From: Hyphomicrobium sp.
Lineage (GTDB): Bacteria > Pseudomonadota > Alphaproteobacteria > Rhizobiales > Hyphomicrobiaceae
DNA length: 64,000 bases
Assembly: GCA_003987725.1 (NCBI GenBank)
Contig: RXJH01000002.1
Span: forward strand, 410,461-474,460
Direction: 5' to 3'
The notes under the pieces were generated by a model. The model was not told the origin of the DNA. It did no database searches and saw nothing but the letters and a program-made list of their open reading frames with translations. Shown piece by piece: positions 47,979 through 56,979 of the stretch; positions within the stretch are counted from its first letter, which is position 1; every line of letters begins with the position of its first letter. The position numbers were made by a program, and so were the translations under genes.

Positions 47979-49483
47979 CGGCCGTTCTGACCACCGAAGC
48001 GGAAAGCGGCTCCGCCGCCGGTGAACGTCAGTTCGACGATCGCACGGCAAACAGCGTGCTGCTCGCAGCCGTCCTCGCGCTCACCGCCATTCGCCTCGGC
48101 TTCGCGAGCTATCTCGGCCTCGTCGACGATGAGGCCTATTATCGAATTTGGACCCTAGCGCCGTCGCTCTCCTATCTGGATCACCCGCCGATGGTGGCCT
48201 GGATCATCTGCGCGGGCCGCGCCATCGCCGGGGACACGACGCTCGGCGTTCGTCTGCTCGGCCCCCTCATCGGCGCAGCCGGCGCTCTCGTTCTCTGGCG
48301 AACGGCCTATCTCCTCTACGGAGCCGGCATCGCTCGGGCGTCGGTTTGGATCATGCTGGCAATGCCGCTGCTCGCGGTCGGCGGCATCATCGTCACGCCG
48401 GACCTGCCGTCCGTGCTTTGCGCCGGGCTCGTGGTCTGGGCGCTCGCCGAGCTGAACCGTAGCCAGAACGCCAGATGGTGGCTCGCCGTCGGCCTGTTCG
48501 CAGGGCTCGGCCTGCTTTCGAAATATACGAACCTCTTTCTCGGCGGCACCATTCTCGTGTGGCTGCTCGCGGCGCCACAAAATCGCAAATGGCTGCGCGC
48601 GCCGGAACTTTGGATCGGCGGCATCATTGCGGCCGCCGTCGCGAGCCCGGTCGTCATATGGAACGCCGGGCACGGCTGGGCATCGTTCACCAAGCAGTTC
48701 GGACGCGTCGCCCATAACGGCTCGGCCGGACCCACCTATCTGCTCGAGTTCATCGGCGTGTTCTTCGCGCTGGCTAGCCCGGTCATCGCGGCGCTTGCCA
48801 TTGCGGGTCTCGTCAGGATCACCCGCTCGGCATTCGCAAGCCGGGGCCGCAAAGAGAACGATGTGCTGCTGGCCGCGGCGATACTGCCGATGCTGATCTA
48901 CTTCGCGGCCCACGCGCTCCACGACCGCGTGCAGGGCAACTGGCCCGCACCACTCTATCCGTCTCTCGCCATCTGCGCCGCAATCGCGCTGCAGGACGTT
49001 TCGCTGAAATGGCGGCGCACGACATTCCTTGCTGCGCTCGCGACCGGCTTCGTGATGACGGCCGCCATCTACGTCCACGCGGTCCGTCCGTTGGTGATCA
49101 CCGCGAAAGACCCGACAGAGCAGATGCGCGGCTGGCCCGCATTGGCCGATGCCATCGAAGCCAAACGCCGCGAAACGAATGCAGGCTGGGTCGCCACCTC
49201 GAGCTACGCGACGACCGGACAGCTCTTCATGGGCCTCAAAGGCCGAAGCGATGTCGCCCAGCTCGATCAGCGCATCCGCTATGAGTTCCTGCCGCCGCTC
49301 GGCGCCTCTCTGCTCGAAAAGCCTGCTCTTTACGTCGAACTCGAAAGACGTGTCGATCTGCCGTTGATCAAGCAGAAATTTCGCAAGGTCGAACCGCTTG
49401 GAACGCTGACCCGCGCCAACGGCAGCGGCGGCGCAACCTACGTGCTCTACCTGCTCTCGGATCCGCCCGCTCCGCCGCTTTGA
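47975..49483 (+). CDS. GT39-family (ArnT/PMT-like) membrane glycosyltransferase
   Basis: The product is 502 aa with an ATGA start/stop overlap with the GT2 gene. Multi-spanning protein with a DDEAYYR motif in the first periplasmic loop (the DE pair of PMT/ArnT enzymes) and LDHPPMVAW after it. It transfers a sugar from a polyprenyl phosphate to lipid A or another acceptor in the periplasm. With the two phosphatases and the GT2-GtrA protein it forms a lipid-modification operon. Confidence 0.93.
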   Translation: MTAVLTTEAESGSAAGERQFDDRTANSVLLAAVLALTAIRLGFASYLGLVDDEAYYRIWTLAPSLSYLDHPPMVAWIICAGRAIAGDTTLGVRLLGPLIGAAGALVLWRTAYLLYGAGIARASVWIMLAMPLLAVGGIIVTPDLPSVLCAGLVVWALAELNRSQNARWWLAVGLFAGLGLLSKYTNLFLGGTILVWLLAAPQNRKWLRAPELWIGGIIAAAVASPVVIWNAGHGWASFTKQFGRVAHNGSAGPTYLLEFIGVFFALASPVIAALAIAGLVRITRSAFASRGRKENDVLLAAAILPMLIYFAAHALHDRVQGNWPAPLYPSLAICAAIALQDVSLKWRRTTFLAALATGFVMTAAIYVHAVRPLVITAKDPTEQMRGWPALADAIEAKRRETNAGWVATSSYATTGQLFMGLKGRSDVAQLDQRIRYEFLPPLGASLLEKPALYVELERRVDLPLIKQKFRKVEPLGTLTRANGSGGATYVLYLLSDPPAPPL

Positions 49484-49557
49484 TTTTCAAAAAAGAGGGC
49501 GAAGCATCAGCGCCGGCAGGCCGGATGGTTGCGGCCGACCGGGCACTGGCAATGAAA

Positions 49558-50046
49558 CTAGGCTGCTTCCCTGTTGAGACGGCCCTCGGCAAGTTTCGTC
49601 AGCTTGTCGTCGGCCCCGTATTCTTCCTTCAAGGTCTTTTCGAGGATCGTCGCGAGATCCTTGTGACCCAAGAGCTTCGCCCACGAGACGAGCGTGCCGT
49701 AGCGCGTGATCTCGTAGTGTTCGGCCGCCTGACCGGCAGCGATCATCGCCGCATCGCGCGTGTCGGGATCCTTGATGTCCGACATCAGCTCTTCGCCTTC
49801 TTCCAGAATGCCTTTGATGGCTGGGCATTCGGTTGCCTTCGGCTTCCGGCCGAGCGCTTTGAACACCTCATCGAGACGCGCGATATGTTCCTTCGTCTCT
49901 TCCATGTGACCGGTGAAAGCCTTGGCGAGCTGCGGCGAATCCGACGCCTTCGCCATCTTCGGCAGCGCCTTAACGAGCTTGTTCTCCGCGTAATAAATAT
50001 CTTCAAGCGTGTGATTGAACAGGTCTTCCAGATTTTCGATCTTCAT
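49558..50046 (-). CDS. DUF892 (YciE/YciF-type) ferritin-like protein
   Basis: The start at 50046 (MKIENLEDLF), preceded by GAGGAGA, gives 162 aa. The longer frame is unlikely. It has the four-helix pattern with Glu/His positions in HTLEDIYYAENKL and AAEHYEI. Members are stress-induced ferritin-like proteins of unclear function. Confidence 0.93.
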   Translation of the reverse strand: MKIENLEDLFNHTLEDIYYAENKLVKALPKMAKASDSPQLAKAFTGHMEETKEHIARLDEVFKALGRKPKATECPAIKGILEEGEELMSDIKDPDTRDAAMIAAGQAAEHYEITRYGTLVSWAKLLGHKDLATILEKTLKEEYGADDKLTKLAEGRLNREAA

Positions 50047-50249
50047 AGGGAGCGTCTCCTCGGACTGCGGACGGTATGTACTCGGCAACGTCATGCCCCG
50101 CCCTCGGTTCCCCGGGTGAAAGTCTCTCTGCAGTGCAGCGCCGTATCTGTCGATCGCCAACAGAAAGCGTGTTTGCCAAGCTGTTGGCCGCGCGAGGTCG
50201 CTCTGCCGCTCTTCCATCTGCGCGCGCTGTCCGTTAATCAGAATTCGGC

Positions 50250-50834
50250 ATGAAAACATCGGAAGTCGACATTCTCATCGTACCCGGCTGGCAGGATTCC
50301 GGTCCCGATCACTGGCAAAGCCGCTGGGAACGCAATCTCCGGACCGCGCGCCGCGTCATCCAGCAGGACTGGGACAACCCCGAAGTCGAAGCCTGGGGCG
50401 ACCGCATGGCGAAATTCGCCGGCGGCGCCACGCAACCCGTCGTCGTCGTCGCCCATTCCGTTGGCGTCGCGGCAACGATTTTCGCAGCCGACAAGCTGAA
50501 GCGCAATCGCGTCATCGGCGCGTTTCTTGTTGCGCCCGCGGATCTCGACCATGCCGATTTCTGGCCCGACACCGGCGGCAAGCGATGGCCGCCTGAGAAA
50601 GGCGCGCGCGGCTTCGAAACGATGCCGGAACGGCGCTTGCCGTTTCCGGCGCACGTCGTCGTCGCCAACAACGATCTCTATTGCAGCTACGCGCGCGCCG
50701 AGCATCTCGCGGGAAAATGGGGCGCAACGTTGAGCGATGCCGGCGAGAGCGGTCACATCAACATCGCGTCCGGCCACGGTCCATGGCCGGAGGGCCTGCT
50801 ACAGTTCGGCCAGTTCTTGAAAAAGCTCGGCTGA
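50250..50834 (+). CDS. RBBP9/YdeN-type serine hydrolase
   Basis: The product is 194 aa. The alpha/beta-hydrolase triad is S70 in AHSVG, D142 in ANNDLYC and H169 in GESGHIN, and the N-terminal VPGWQDSGPDHWQ is a family marker. Substrate unknown. Confidence 0.94.
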   Translation: MKTSEVDILIVPGWQDSGPDHWQSRWERNLRTARRVIQQDWDNPEVEAWGDRMAKFAGGATQPVVVVAHSVGVAATIFAADKLKRNRVIGAFLVAPADLDHADFWPDTGGKRWPPEKGARGFETMPERRLPFPAHVVVANNDLYCSYARAEHLAGKWGATLSDAGESGHINIASGHGPWPEGLLQFGQFLKKLG

Positions 50835-50970
50835 CCGACGCCGTCGCGCTGGCTTAGCACCGGATAACGAAACGGGGCCCGCATGAGCCCCGTCCGTGAA
50901 AAATTTCTAGCGCTTCCGGCGTTTGCGGCCGGCTCCCCGCAGGGGAGTCGCAAACGCCAACTAAAAACGC

Positions 50971-51297
50971 TCAGCTCTTCGCCGATTCGATATCGCGCAC
51001 GGCCTTCGCCAGCGCTTCCGCCATGAAGCTGCGGATCTCGGTGTCGGAAACGGCGATGCCCTTCGCGTCGAGATCGCCCTTCACCTTTCGGATCACATCC
51101 TCATCGCCCTTTTCGAGGAGATCGGCCTTGCGCACGTCCTTCACGTAGGCGTCGAGCGCCTCTCCCGTAAGCCCGAGCTTCGCACCGGCCCATTCCGCAA
51201 GCGCCTTGTTGCGACGCGCCTCGGCGCGGAAGCGCAGATCTTCGTCATGAGCGAACTTGCTCTCGTATCCCCGTTCGCGTTCATCGAAGGTCGTCAT
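50971..51297 (-). CDS. ATPase inhibitor zeta subunit (DUF1476)
   Basis: The product is 108 aa with MTTFDERERGYESKFAHDE at the start, the hallmark of the alphaproteobacterial zeta subunit that blocks F1-ATPase hydrolysis. Five helices. A hairpin at 50925-50960 may end its transcript. Confidence 0.95.
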   Translation of the reverse strand: MTTFDERERGYESKFAHDEDLRFRAEARRNKALAEWAGAKLGLTGEALDAYVKDVRKADLLEKGDEDVIRKVKGDLDAKGIAVSDTEIRSFMAEALAKAVRDIESAKS

Positions 51298-51677
51298 GCG
51301 TCATCCTCCTCACCCGGACTGCCCGCCGGTATGGACTTTTGGTTGTATGGACTGTATTTGCACGCTGTGCGCGTATTGCTGGGGCCCCACAAATGCATAT
51401 CTCCGCGCACGGTTACCGCGTGGGCTAAGCTAAATCAACGGCTTGGCTACCGCTCACTATAAGAGGTGCTGCGGCTCATGGTCTACATTGTGTCGCCCCC
51501 CTCGTTCGGCTAGTGTCCGGCCAAGACATCCGAGCGCGAAAAGGTGCGCCGCTTCTTTCCCGACAAGAAGAAATCACGTTGGAGAATCAAGGCGTCAGCG
51601 TCCGTGTACGAACTCGTGAAAAAGATCCGTGTATCGCAATGAGTGAGAGCAATCTGTTGATCCTCAGAGGTCCAGGA
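51298..51677. other. Intergenic region before purC
   Basis: About 380 bp between the divergent zeta-subunit and purC genes. The purC frame stays open up to 51513, but the only start with a good site (AGAGGTCCAGGA) is 51678. I see no known riboswitch. A purine-linked leader cannot be excluded. Confidence 0.4.
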
Positions 51678-52493
51678 ATGAACAAGCGTCGGCGAATTTA
51701 TGAGGGCAAGGCAAAGGTCCTCTATGAGGGTCCTGAACCGGGCACCCTCATTCAACACTTTAAGGACGACGCAACCGCCTTCAACGCGAAGAAGCACGCG
51801 TTGATCGAGGGCAAGGGCGTTCTGAACAATCGCATCTCCGAGTACATATTTACGAAACTCGGCGAGATCAGCGTGCCGACACATTTCATCAAGCGTCTCA
51901 ACATGCGCGAGCAGTTGATCCGCGAGGTCGAGATCGTGCCGCTCGAAGTCGTCGTGCGCAACGTTGCGGCAGGCTCGCTCTCGACGCGCCTCGGTCTTGA
52001 GGAAGGTTCGCAGCTGCCGCGCTCGATCATCGAGTTCTACTACAAGAAGGACGAGCTTAACGACCCGATGGTCTCGGAAGAGCACATCACAGCGTTCGGC
52101 TGGGCAACACCGCAAGAGATCGACGAGATCATGCAGCTCGCGCTGCGCATCAACGATTTCTTGGTCGGCCTCTTCCTCGGCATCGGCATCCGCCTCATCG
52201 ACTTCAAGGTCGAGTTCGGCCGCCTGTACGACAACGATCAGGTCCGCCTCGTCCTCGCAGATGAGATCAGCCCCGACTGCTGCCGCCTGTGGGACATCCA
52301 GTCGGGCGATAAGCTCGACAAGGACCGCTTCCGGCGCGATCTCGGTGGCGTTCTCGAAGCCTACCAGGAAGTTGCCCGCCGCCTTGGCGTCCTGACGGAA
52401 ACCCCGCGTCCGCGCGGTGCGGGTCCGGTGCTCGTCGCATCGAACACGCCGATCAACGGTCCGGTCACGCCCGTCAACGGCAAGCCGAACTAA
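51678..52493 (+). CDS. purC: SAICAR synthetase
   Basis: The start at 51678 ([13 protein letters not shown]) gives 271 aa. It joins CAIR and aspartate with ATP. Motifs include [23 protein letters not shown], and DFKVEFG. The last 35 residues are a Pro-rich extension. It is followed by a repeat-rich spacer and purS. Confidence 0.96.
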   Translation: MNKRRRIYEGKAKVLYEGPEPGTLIQHFKDDATAFNAKKHALIEGKGVLNNRISEYIFTKLGEISVPTHFIKRLNMREQLIREVEIVPLEVVVRNVAAGSLSTRLGLEEGSQLPRSIIEFYYKKDELNDPMVSEEHITAFGWATPQEIDEIMQLALRINDFLVGLFLGIGIRLIDFKVEFGRLYDNDQVRLVLADEISPDCCRLWDIQSGDKLDKDRFRRDLGGVLEAYQEVARRLGVLTETPRPRGAGPVLVASNTPINGPVTPVNGKPN

Positions 52494-52500
52494 TGGCTTC

Positions 52501-52625
52501 CCCTCTCCCCATGACCCTGCACGTGTCATGGGGAGAGGGTTAGGGTGAGGGGCAGCGGCTGATTCCGCTCTGCTGCCGCCCCTCACCCCAGCCCTCTCCC
52601 CGCTTTGCGGGGCGAGGGAGCAAAG
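52501..52625. repeat. Hairpin-rich intergenic repeat between purC and purS
   Basis: Three consecutive palindromes: CCCTCTCCCCATGAC around a 7-nt loop, GGTGAGGGGCAGC-type arms, and CCTCTCCCCGC around TTTG. This kind of G/C-rich element is common in alphaproteobacterial intergenic DNA. It lies inside the pur cluster and may lower purS expression or stabilise purC mRNA. Confidence 0.6.
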
Positions 52626-52632
52626 GACTCCC

Positions 52633-52872
52633 ATGAAAGCCCATATCAAAATCACATTGAAGAACGGCGTGCTCGATCCCCAGGGCAAAGCCATCGAAGG
52701 CGCCATCAAGGGGCTCGGCATCACGGGCGTCGGCGACGTCCGTCAGGGCAAGTACATCGAGGTCGATCTTTCCGAGAGCGACCCGGCGAAGGCGAAAGCC
52801 ATCGTCGAGCAGATGTGCAAGGACCTGCTCGCCAATACCGTCATCGAGAATTACAGCTACGAAATCGGTTGA
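52633..52872 (+). CDS. purS: FGAM synthase PurS subunit
   Basis: The product is 79 aa. Typical length and pattern (MKAHIKITLKNGVLDPQG, LGITGVGDVRQGKYIEVDL). PurS bridges PurQ and PurL in the three-subunit FGAM synthase. The gene is followed at 3 bp by a secreted-protein gene. Confidence 0.97.
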   Translation: MKAHIKITLKNGVLDPQGKAIEGAIKGLGITGVGDVRQGKYIEVDLSESDPAKAKAIVEQMCKDLLANTVIENYSYEIG

Positions 52873-52875
52873 GCC

Positions 52876-53322
52876 ATGGGGCCAAGGGTGCGGATGACGC
52901 TTGCCATGGCCGCCCTCGCGCCATGTCAGGCGTTCGCTCAACCCTCGCCGCCTCCGCCCGATCTCGATTGCAGCATAGGGTTCGAGGCACTCCGCAACTG
53001 GGCGGCATGGCTTCCCGGCGCCGAGCGGGGAAGCGCAGGCAACCACGACGTCGTGACCGTCACGCAACCCGACGTCTGGCGCGTTGAAATCACCTTCACC
53101 GGACCCGGCCAGAACGCCCACCCCGCAGTCGTCCTGCGCAAGTTCGTGAAGCAGGTGACGGGCGTTTGGACGGCGCAGAGCAAGTCCTGCGGCTTTGGCG
53201 ATCAGCTGCAGTTCTCGGAGCTCGTCGCCGAAACGAAGGCCGAAGACAGCAGATTGACCAACATGTCCCGTGCCGAAGTCGAAGAGCAAAAGAAAAAGCT
53301 CTCCCCGCTCGGCACTCCGTGA
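52876..53322 (+). CDS. Secreted protein of unknown function inside the pur cluster
   Basis: The product is 148 aa with a signal peptide of about 22 residues (cut after AFA). The mature part has two cysteines, a Trp-rich first half and a polar C-terminus (SRAEVEEQKKK). No domain recognised. It starts 3 bp after purS and so is co-transcribed with it. Confidence 0.7.
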   Translation: MGPRVRMTLAMAALAPCQAFAQPSPPPPDLDCSIGFEALRNWAAWLPGAERGSAGNHDVVTVTQPDVWRVEITFTGPGQNAHPAVVLRKFVKQVTGVWTAQSKSCGFGDQLQFSELVAETKAEDSRLTNMSRAEVEEQKKKLSPLGTP

Positions 53323-53336
53323 ATACAGAACACGTT

Positions 53337-53450
53337 ACCCTCCCCCTTGCGGGAAGGGTGGCGCGCAGCGCCGGGTGGGGGACCGCGCGTTCAAACAGTG
53401 GAATTCACCCCCACCCCTAACCCCTCCCCGCAAGGGGCAGGGGAAAGTGA
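53337..53450. repeat. G/C-rich intergenic repeat before purQ
   Basis: Contains CCCCCTTGCGGGAAGGGTGG and a related inverted element CCCCACCCCTAACCCCTCCCC, with CCGCAAGGGG. The halves can pair. Likely a repeat of the same broad class as that before purS, but of different sequence. Confidence 0.5.
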
Positions 53451-53547
53451 GGCACCCCGGCAAGTAGACTTGCGGCCGGAGTCGCATTACCTGACAGCTG
53501 TCAATTATGGACACGCCGCTCGAGGCGGCTAACCGAGGCTATCGAGG

Positions 53548-54252
53548 ATGCTCCGCGCTTCCGTCATCGTTTTTCCAGGATCAAACTGCGATCGCGACGT
53601 CCAGACCGCAATCGAGCGCGTGACCGGCTTCGCACCGAAGATGGTCTGGCACGGCGACGCCAGCGTCCCCTCGTCCGACGTCATCGTGCTGCCGGGCGGG
53701 TTCTCGTACGGCGACTATCTCCGCTGCGGTGCCATGGCCGCGCATTCGCCGATCATGAAGGACGTCGTCACCAAGGCGAAAGCCGGAACGCCCGTCATCG
53801 GCATTTGCAACGGCTTCCAGATCCTCTGCGAGTCGGGACTGCTTCCCGGCGCGCTGCTCCGCAACGCATCGCTCCACTTCATCTGCCGCGACGTCTTCCT
53901 GAAGGTCGAGAACGATCAGACGTTCTTCACGAAGTGCTATCGCGAAGGCGAGGTGGTGAAGGTTCCGATCGCCCATGGCGAAGGCAACTACTTCGCCGAC
54001 AGCGAAACGCTGGATCGTCTTGAAGGCGAAGGCCGCATCGCCTTCCGCTATTCCAACGAGGCTGGCGAAACCACGGCCGAGAGCTGCCCGAATGGCGCCC
54101 AACGCAACATCGCGGGCATCGTCAACGAAACGGGCCGCGTCCTCGGTATGATGCCCCACCCCGAACGCCTCTACGAAAAGGCCCTCGGCGGCACCGACGG
54201 CCGGCGCGTCTTCGAAAGCATGCTGCTGTCGACGCTCGAAGCGGTCGCCTGA
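53548..54252 (+). CDS. purQ: FGAM synthase glutaminase subunit PurQ
   Basis: The product is 234 aa. Class I glutamine amidotransferase with nucleophile C87 in GICNGFQ and the C-terminal [11 protein letters not shown] (His and Glu of the triad). Supplies ammonia to PurL. The start matches family length. Confidence 0.97.
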   Translation: MLRASVIVFPGSNCDRDVQTAIERVTGFAPKMVWHGDASVPSSDVIVLPGGFSYGDYLRCGAMAAHSPIMKDVVTKAKAGTPVIGICNGFQILCESGLLPGALLRNASLHFICRDVFLKVENDQTFFTKCYREGEVVKVPIAHGEGNYFADSETLDRLEGEGRIAFRYSNEAGETTAESCPNGAQRNIAGIVNETGRVLGMMPHPERLYEKALGGTDGRRVFESMLLSTLEAVA

Positions 54253-54678
54253 CGTAACGCCGTCTCCGGCGTCACGCTCCGTCATCCCGGCGAAGGCCGG
54301 GATCCAGACAAAGTGCAGCGCATTCGCGCTTATGGTTCGCGCGGAGCGAACTGCGTCTACCGTATTCTTTTGACGCTTGACTGGGTGCCGACCTTCGTCG
54401 GCATGACGGAATTGGTGGCTCTATCACGGTTCCGCGTCGCCCGCCGCGGGAGGCTCGATCTCCCAACTGCACGTGCATCCGGTCTTCCTTTGTGATCATT
54501 TCGTGGCATTTGCGGCCGCCCTCTTGGAGCGCACCGCGGCCATTCCTACGTCTTTTAGGATTGCGGGGCCGGGCCCCTCTGGCAGCGCCATAACGGTGCT
54601 GCGATGTCGGACCGCATCGGGTGTGCCCGGTGCTGCGTCTTTGCCCCGGGCAGACCTCCCTATTCCGGAGGAATATTC
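54253..54678. other. Intergenic region after purQ with a REP-like repeat
   Basis: About 430 bp. Its first third is the palindromic repeat at 54280-54408. The rest shows no gene. A promoter for the small gene at 54679 may lie near its 3' end. Confidence 0.5.
54280..54408. repeat. Palindromic intergenic repeat, copy B
   Basis: Shares its ends with 39598-39725: CGTCATCCCGGCGAAGGCCG at the left and GACCTTCGTCGGCATGACG at the right, with a divergent middle that also contains the GCGCGGAGCGAAC stretch. Same length (about 129 bp) in both copies. Confidence 0.8.
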
Positions 54679-54915
54679 ATGTCCCGACGTTTCATCACGC
54701 TTCTCGAACGCGTCACGCGTATTCGCGAATGGATCGACCGCGAGCAGCGCTCGAGCGCGCCGAGCCCGGTCCGGCTCATCCGCATGCAGCAGCTCTATCT
54801 CCGCCTTTCCGAAAATCTTCGCGGGATGACCCGCCAGCGCCTCATCCGCATGGCCTCCGCGCCCCGGTTCCGCTCAGAGGGATCGTTCTACGCCGCGCAA
54901 CCGGCGCGCTGGTGA
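54679..54915 (+). CDS. Small basic protein of unknown function
   Basis: From ATG 54679, preceded by GGAGGAATATTC, the product is 78 aa, arginine-rich, helical, with RLIRMQQLYLRLSENLRGM in the centre. A strong ribosome-binding site and a terminator directly after it make it a convincing gene. It may bind nucleic acid, but that is a guess. Confidence 0.65.
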   Translation: MSRRFITLLERVTRIREWIDREQRSSAPSPVRLIRMQQLYLRLSENLRGMTRQRLIRMASAPRFRSEGSFYAAQPARW

Positions 54916-54934
54916 TCTCCATCGAGCAAGCAAC

Positions 54935-54960
54935 AAAAAAGGGGCCTAAAGGCCCCTTTT
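54935..54960. terminator. Bidirectional terminator
   Basis: Stem AAAAGGGGCC with its complement closes a 4-nt loop. The A-run before it and the T-run after it give a U tract in both directions, so it can end the small gene at 54679 and the minus-strand small ORF. Confidence 0.85.
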
Positions 54961-54981
54961 CCATGCAGTCGAACGATCCGC

Positions 54982-55071
54982 TTAGCGGACGTTCCCGCGC
55001 CGCTGATTTTTGCGAGGAGCTGCATACGCAGAACTCATCGAGCTAAATACAGCGAACACGAAGGCCTTCAT
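54982..55071 (-). CDS. Possible 29-aa secreted basic peptide
   Basis: ATG at 55071 with AGGTGATGTT before it gives 29 aa. The first half is hydrophobic (MKAFVFAVFSSMSSAYA, a signal-like segment), the second strongly basic (RKNQRRGNVR). The bidirectional terminator lies just downstream. Too short to be sure. Confidence 0.35.
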   Translation of the reverse strand: MKAFVFAVFSSMSSAYAAPRKNQRRGNVR

Positions 55072-55283
55072 AACATCACCTGTTTTGAGCTAACCGGCCG
55101 GGCTCAATCCCACATAGGGTCCCTGGCCGGATCCCGGGATAAGCCCCCGGGCCGCTTCTTCTACAGTGTAGATATGTGATCCGCGGGAGGTCCGCCAGAG
55201 GCAAAAAGGCATGTCTCTTATGCGCACTGCACAATCGGCGAGCCAAGGCAGAAAAATGAAACAATCCCAATAACATAGAAAAA

Positions 55284-55313
55284 CAAAAAAGGGCGGGAGT
55301 TGTAGCTCCCGCC
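55284..55313 (-). terminator. Terminator of the 55371-55760 gene
   Basis: On the minus strand a stem GGGCGGGAG with its complement around a 5-nt loop is followed by TTTTTTG. Lies 58 bp past the stop. Confidence 0.85.
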
Positions 55314-55370
55314 CCATCCCAAACGACTTGCAAGCGTGGACTTGGAAGCGCGTTGAGAAATAAACCGCCG

Positions 55371-55760
55371 TTATTTCGCAACTGCGTTATACGCGACCCG
55401 CTGGATAGGTTGTATGATCATTGTTGACGCGCCCTTTGCGCATGCGAACGAAAGCGATCCCTCCAGAGCATCGACGTTGGCCGACGTGCCTTCACGCACT
55501 GTGAGCTTGATGCGCACCGGCTCCGATGCCGCCTTCTCGGCCTCGGTATAGGAATCCGCCAACATGAGCGTCAGATTGCAGGCGTTATCGGTGTTGGTGT
55601 AGTAGCCAATCGCCCGCTTCGGTCCGACCGCCAAGGTGATGCCCTTGAGCGGAGCAACCTGATGGACCGCCGCTTCATCAGCTGACGAAACGCGCGCACC
55701 GGGAAGCACAGCCAAGCTCGAAAGAAGCACAACGCCTGAGAGTTTTGCGAAACGTGTCAT
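55371..55760 (-). CDS. Secreted protein of unknown function
   Basis: ATG at 55760 gives 129 aa with a signal peptide of about 27 residues (cut near VSSA-D). The mature part is a small beta-rich domain with two cysteines (DNACNLTLMLAD and LSFACAKG). It is not a family I recognise. Monocistronic with terminator. Confidence 0.75.
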   Translation of the reverse strand: MTRFAKLSGVVLLSSLAVLPGARVSSADEAAVHQVAPLKGITLAVGPKRAIGYYTNTDNACNLTLMLADSYTEAEKAASEPVRIKLTVREGTSANVDALEGSLSFACAKGASTMIIQPIQRVAYNAVAK

Positions 55761-56072
55761 GACAGGATCTCCACTGTCTAAGCAGGCGAGTTCAAATCCG
55801 CGCACAATTGTCTGGACGTGACGTCGTCGCTGGATGCTGAGATAAGCTCCTGACCCGGCGAAGAAAATCTCTACTTGTGCAACGCCGAACTGCGAGTTTT
55901 GCAGCGCGAAACGGTCACAGTCCGAACGGGTAGGACGGAAAGCGCCACATCCAAAGCGCGTAAAGAAATTTTCAAATTCGGAATTTTCGGGTCGCCGTTT
56001 TCCGCCCTCCGTCCGTTATTCGGACGATCGTCTCCGCTCCTGCTTCCCGGCAATGTCCTGAAAGGAAGGCCT
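55761..56072. other. Divergent intergenic region before the DUF305 gene
   Basis: 312 bp between divergent secreted-protein genes. Contains the palindrome at 56010-56026. No other gene found. Confidence 0.5.
56010..56026. promoter_or_regulatory. Palindrome upstream of the DUF305 gene
   Basis: CGTCCG-TTATT-CGGACG, perfect 6-bp arms, 47 bp ahead of the start codon. Its 15-bp core differs by one central base from the palindrome at 3026-3046 on the island. It is probably a binding site for the same or a related regulator. Confidence 0.45.
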
Positions 56073-56450
56073 ATGAAACGCATCGCCGCACTGGCTTGCC
56101 TCGGCTTCGTTTCCATCACGTCCGCATTCGCCGGAGACATGGAAATGAAGGGCATGGATGCCAGGCAGGTGGAAGCACCCAAAACACCTGAAGGGTCAGA
56201 CTCGTCGAAGGCCTTTGAAGTCGCGAACCAGAAGATGCACGCAGCCATGTCGATCCCCTACACGGGCGATGCCGACGTCGATTTCGTCAACGGCATGGTC
56301 GCCCATCACCAGGGCGCCATCGACATGGCGAAGGTGGAATTGCAGTACGGCAAAGACCCCGAAATGCGGAAACTGGCCGAAGACATCATCAAGGCGCAGG
56401 AACCCGAGATCACGGCCATGAATGCCTGGCTCGCGAAGCATAAAAAATGA
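56073..56450 (+). CDS. DUF305-domain secreted protein, copy 1
   Basis: ATG at 56073, preceded by GAAAGGAAGG, gives 125 aa. A signal peptide (about residues 1-20, cut after AFA), then the DUF305 domain with GMVAHHQGAIDMAKVE. The His pair and the Met-rich start (GDMEMKGMD) point to metal binding. Some DUF305 proteins bind copper or silver. Confidence 0.9.
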   Translation: MKRIAALACLGFVSITSAFAGDMEMKGMDARQVEAPKTPEGSDSSKAFEVANQKMHAAMSIPYTGDADVDFVNGMVAHHQGAIDMAKVELQYGKDPEMRKLAEDIIKAQEPEITAMNAWLAKHKK

Positions 56451-56598
56451 GGGCCTCGCACCGCCACCGGGCGCGGTCCCGCCGCATCGAATGCGCGAAA
56501 AATTCCGATCAAATGCGAGGCGCCAGATTTCGAGATCCCCAACGCCTATCGCTTAGCAATGGAAGCTTCCGGCGCCCTTTTGCTCGAAAGGAAGGCTC

Positions 56599-56979
56599 AT
56601 GAAAAACTTCACGGCTCTGACGTGCCTGGGCCTCGAATCTGTTCCGGCCGCTGAAAAGGGCAAAAGGAACAAGACCTCCGACCGGGCAACCGGCGCCAGT
56701 AGGGCTCCTGCCGCCAGCGCGCTCGCAACCGCCATCTACAAAATGGACGAGGCCATGCACGCGCTGACCTATACGGGCAATCCCGATGTCGACTTCGTCA
56801 CCAAAATGATTCCCCACCACCAGGGCGCCGTCGACATGGCCAGGGCCGAGCTCGAATTCGGCACGGATCCCAAGATCCGAAAGCTGGCCCAGAGCATCAT
56901 CAAGTCCCAGGACAGGCAGATCGCCGAAATACGGGGCTGGCTCGCGAGGTACAGGAAGGCCGCCGCGCCCATGAATTGA
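56599..56979 (+). CDS. DUF305-domain protein, copy 2, signal peptide degenerate
   Basis: The product is 126 aa with MIPHHQGAVDMARAE. It parallels copy 1 through the domain, and the ribosome-binding site (GAAAGGAAGGCTC) is also nearly the same. The N-terminus (MKNFTALTCLGLES) has lost most of the hydrophobic core and the cleavage site, and is followed by charged KGKRNK. The protein may therefore stay in the cytoplasm or be decaying. Confidence 0.85.
   Translation: MKNFTALTCLGLESVPAAEKGKRNKTSDRATGASRAPAASALATAIYKMDEAMHALTYTGNPDVDFVTKMIPHHQGAVDMARAELEFGTDPKIRKLAQSIIKSQDRQIAEIRGWLARYRKAAAPMN

Larger units (their letters stand above)
54916..55370. other. Intergenic region with two terminators and a possible small ORF
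   Basis: 455 bp with the bidirectional terminator at 54935-54960, a possible 29-codon minus-strand gene (54982-55071) and the terminator at 55284-55313. Between 55072 and 55283 I see nothing definite. Confidence 0.5.

Noticed and set aside
51513..51677. N-terminal extension of purC
   Set aside because: The extra residues are not part of the SAICAR synthetase fold, and the strong ribosome-binding site is at 51678.
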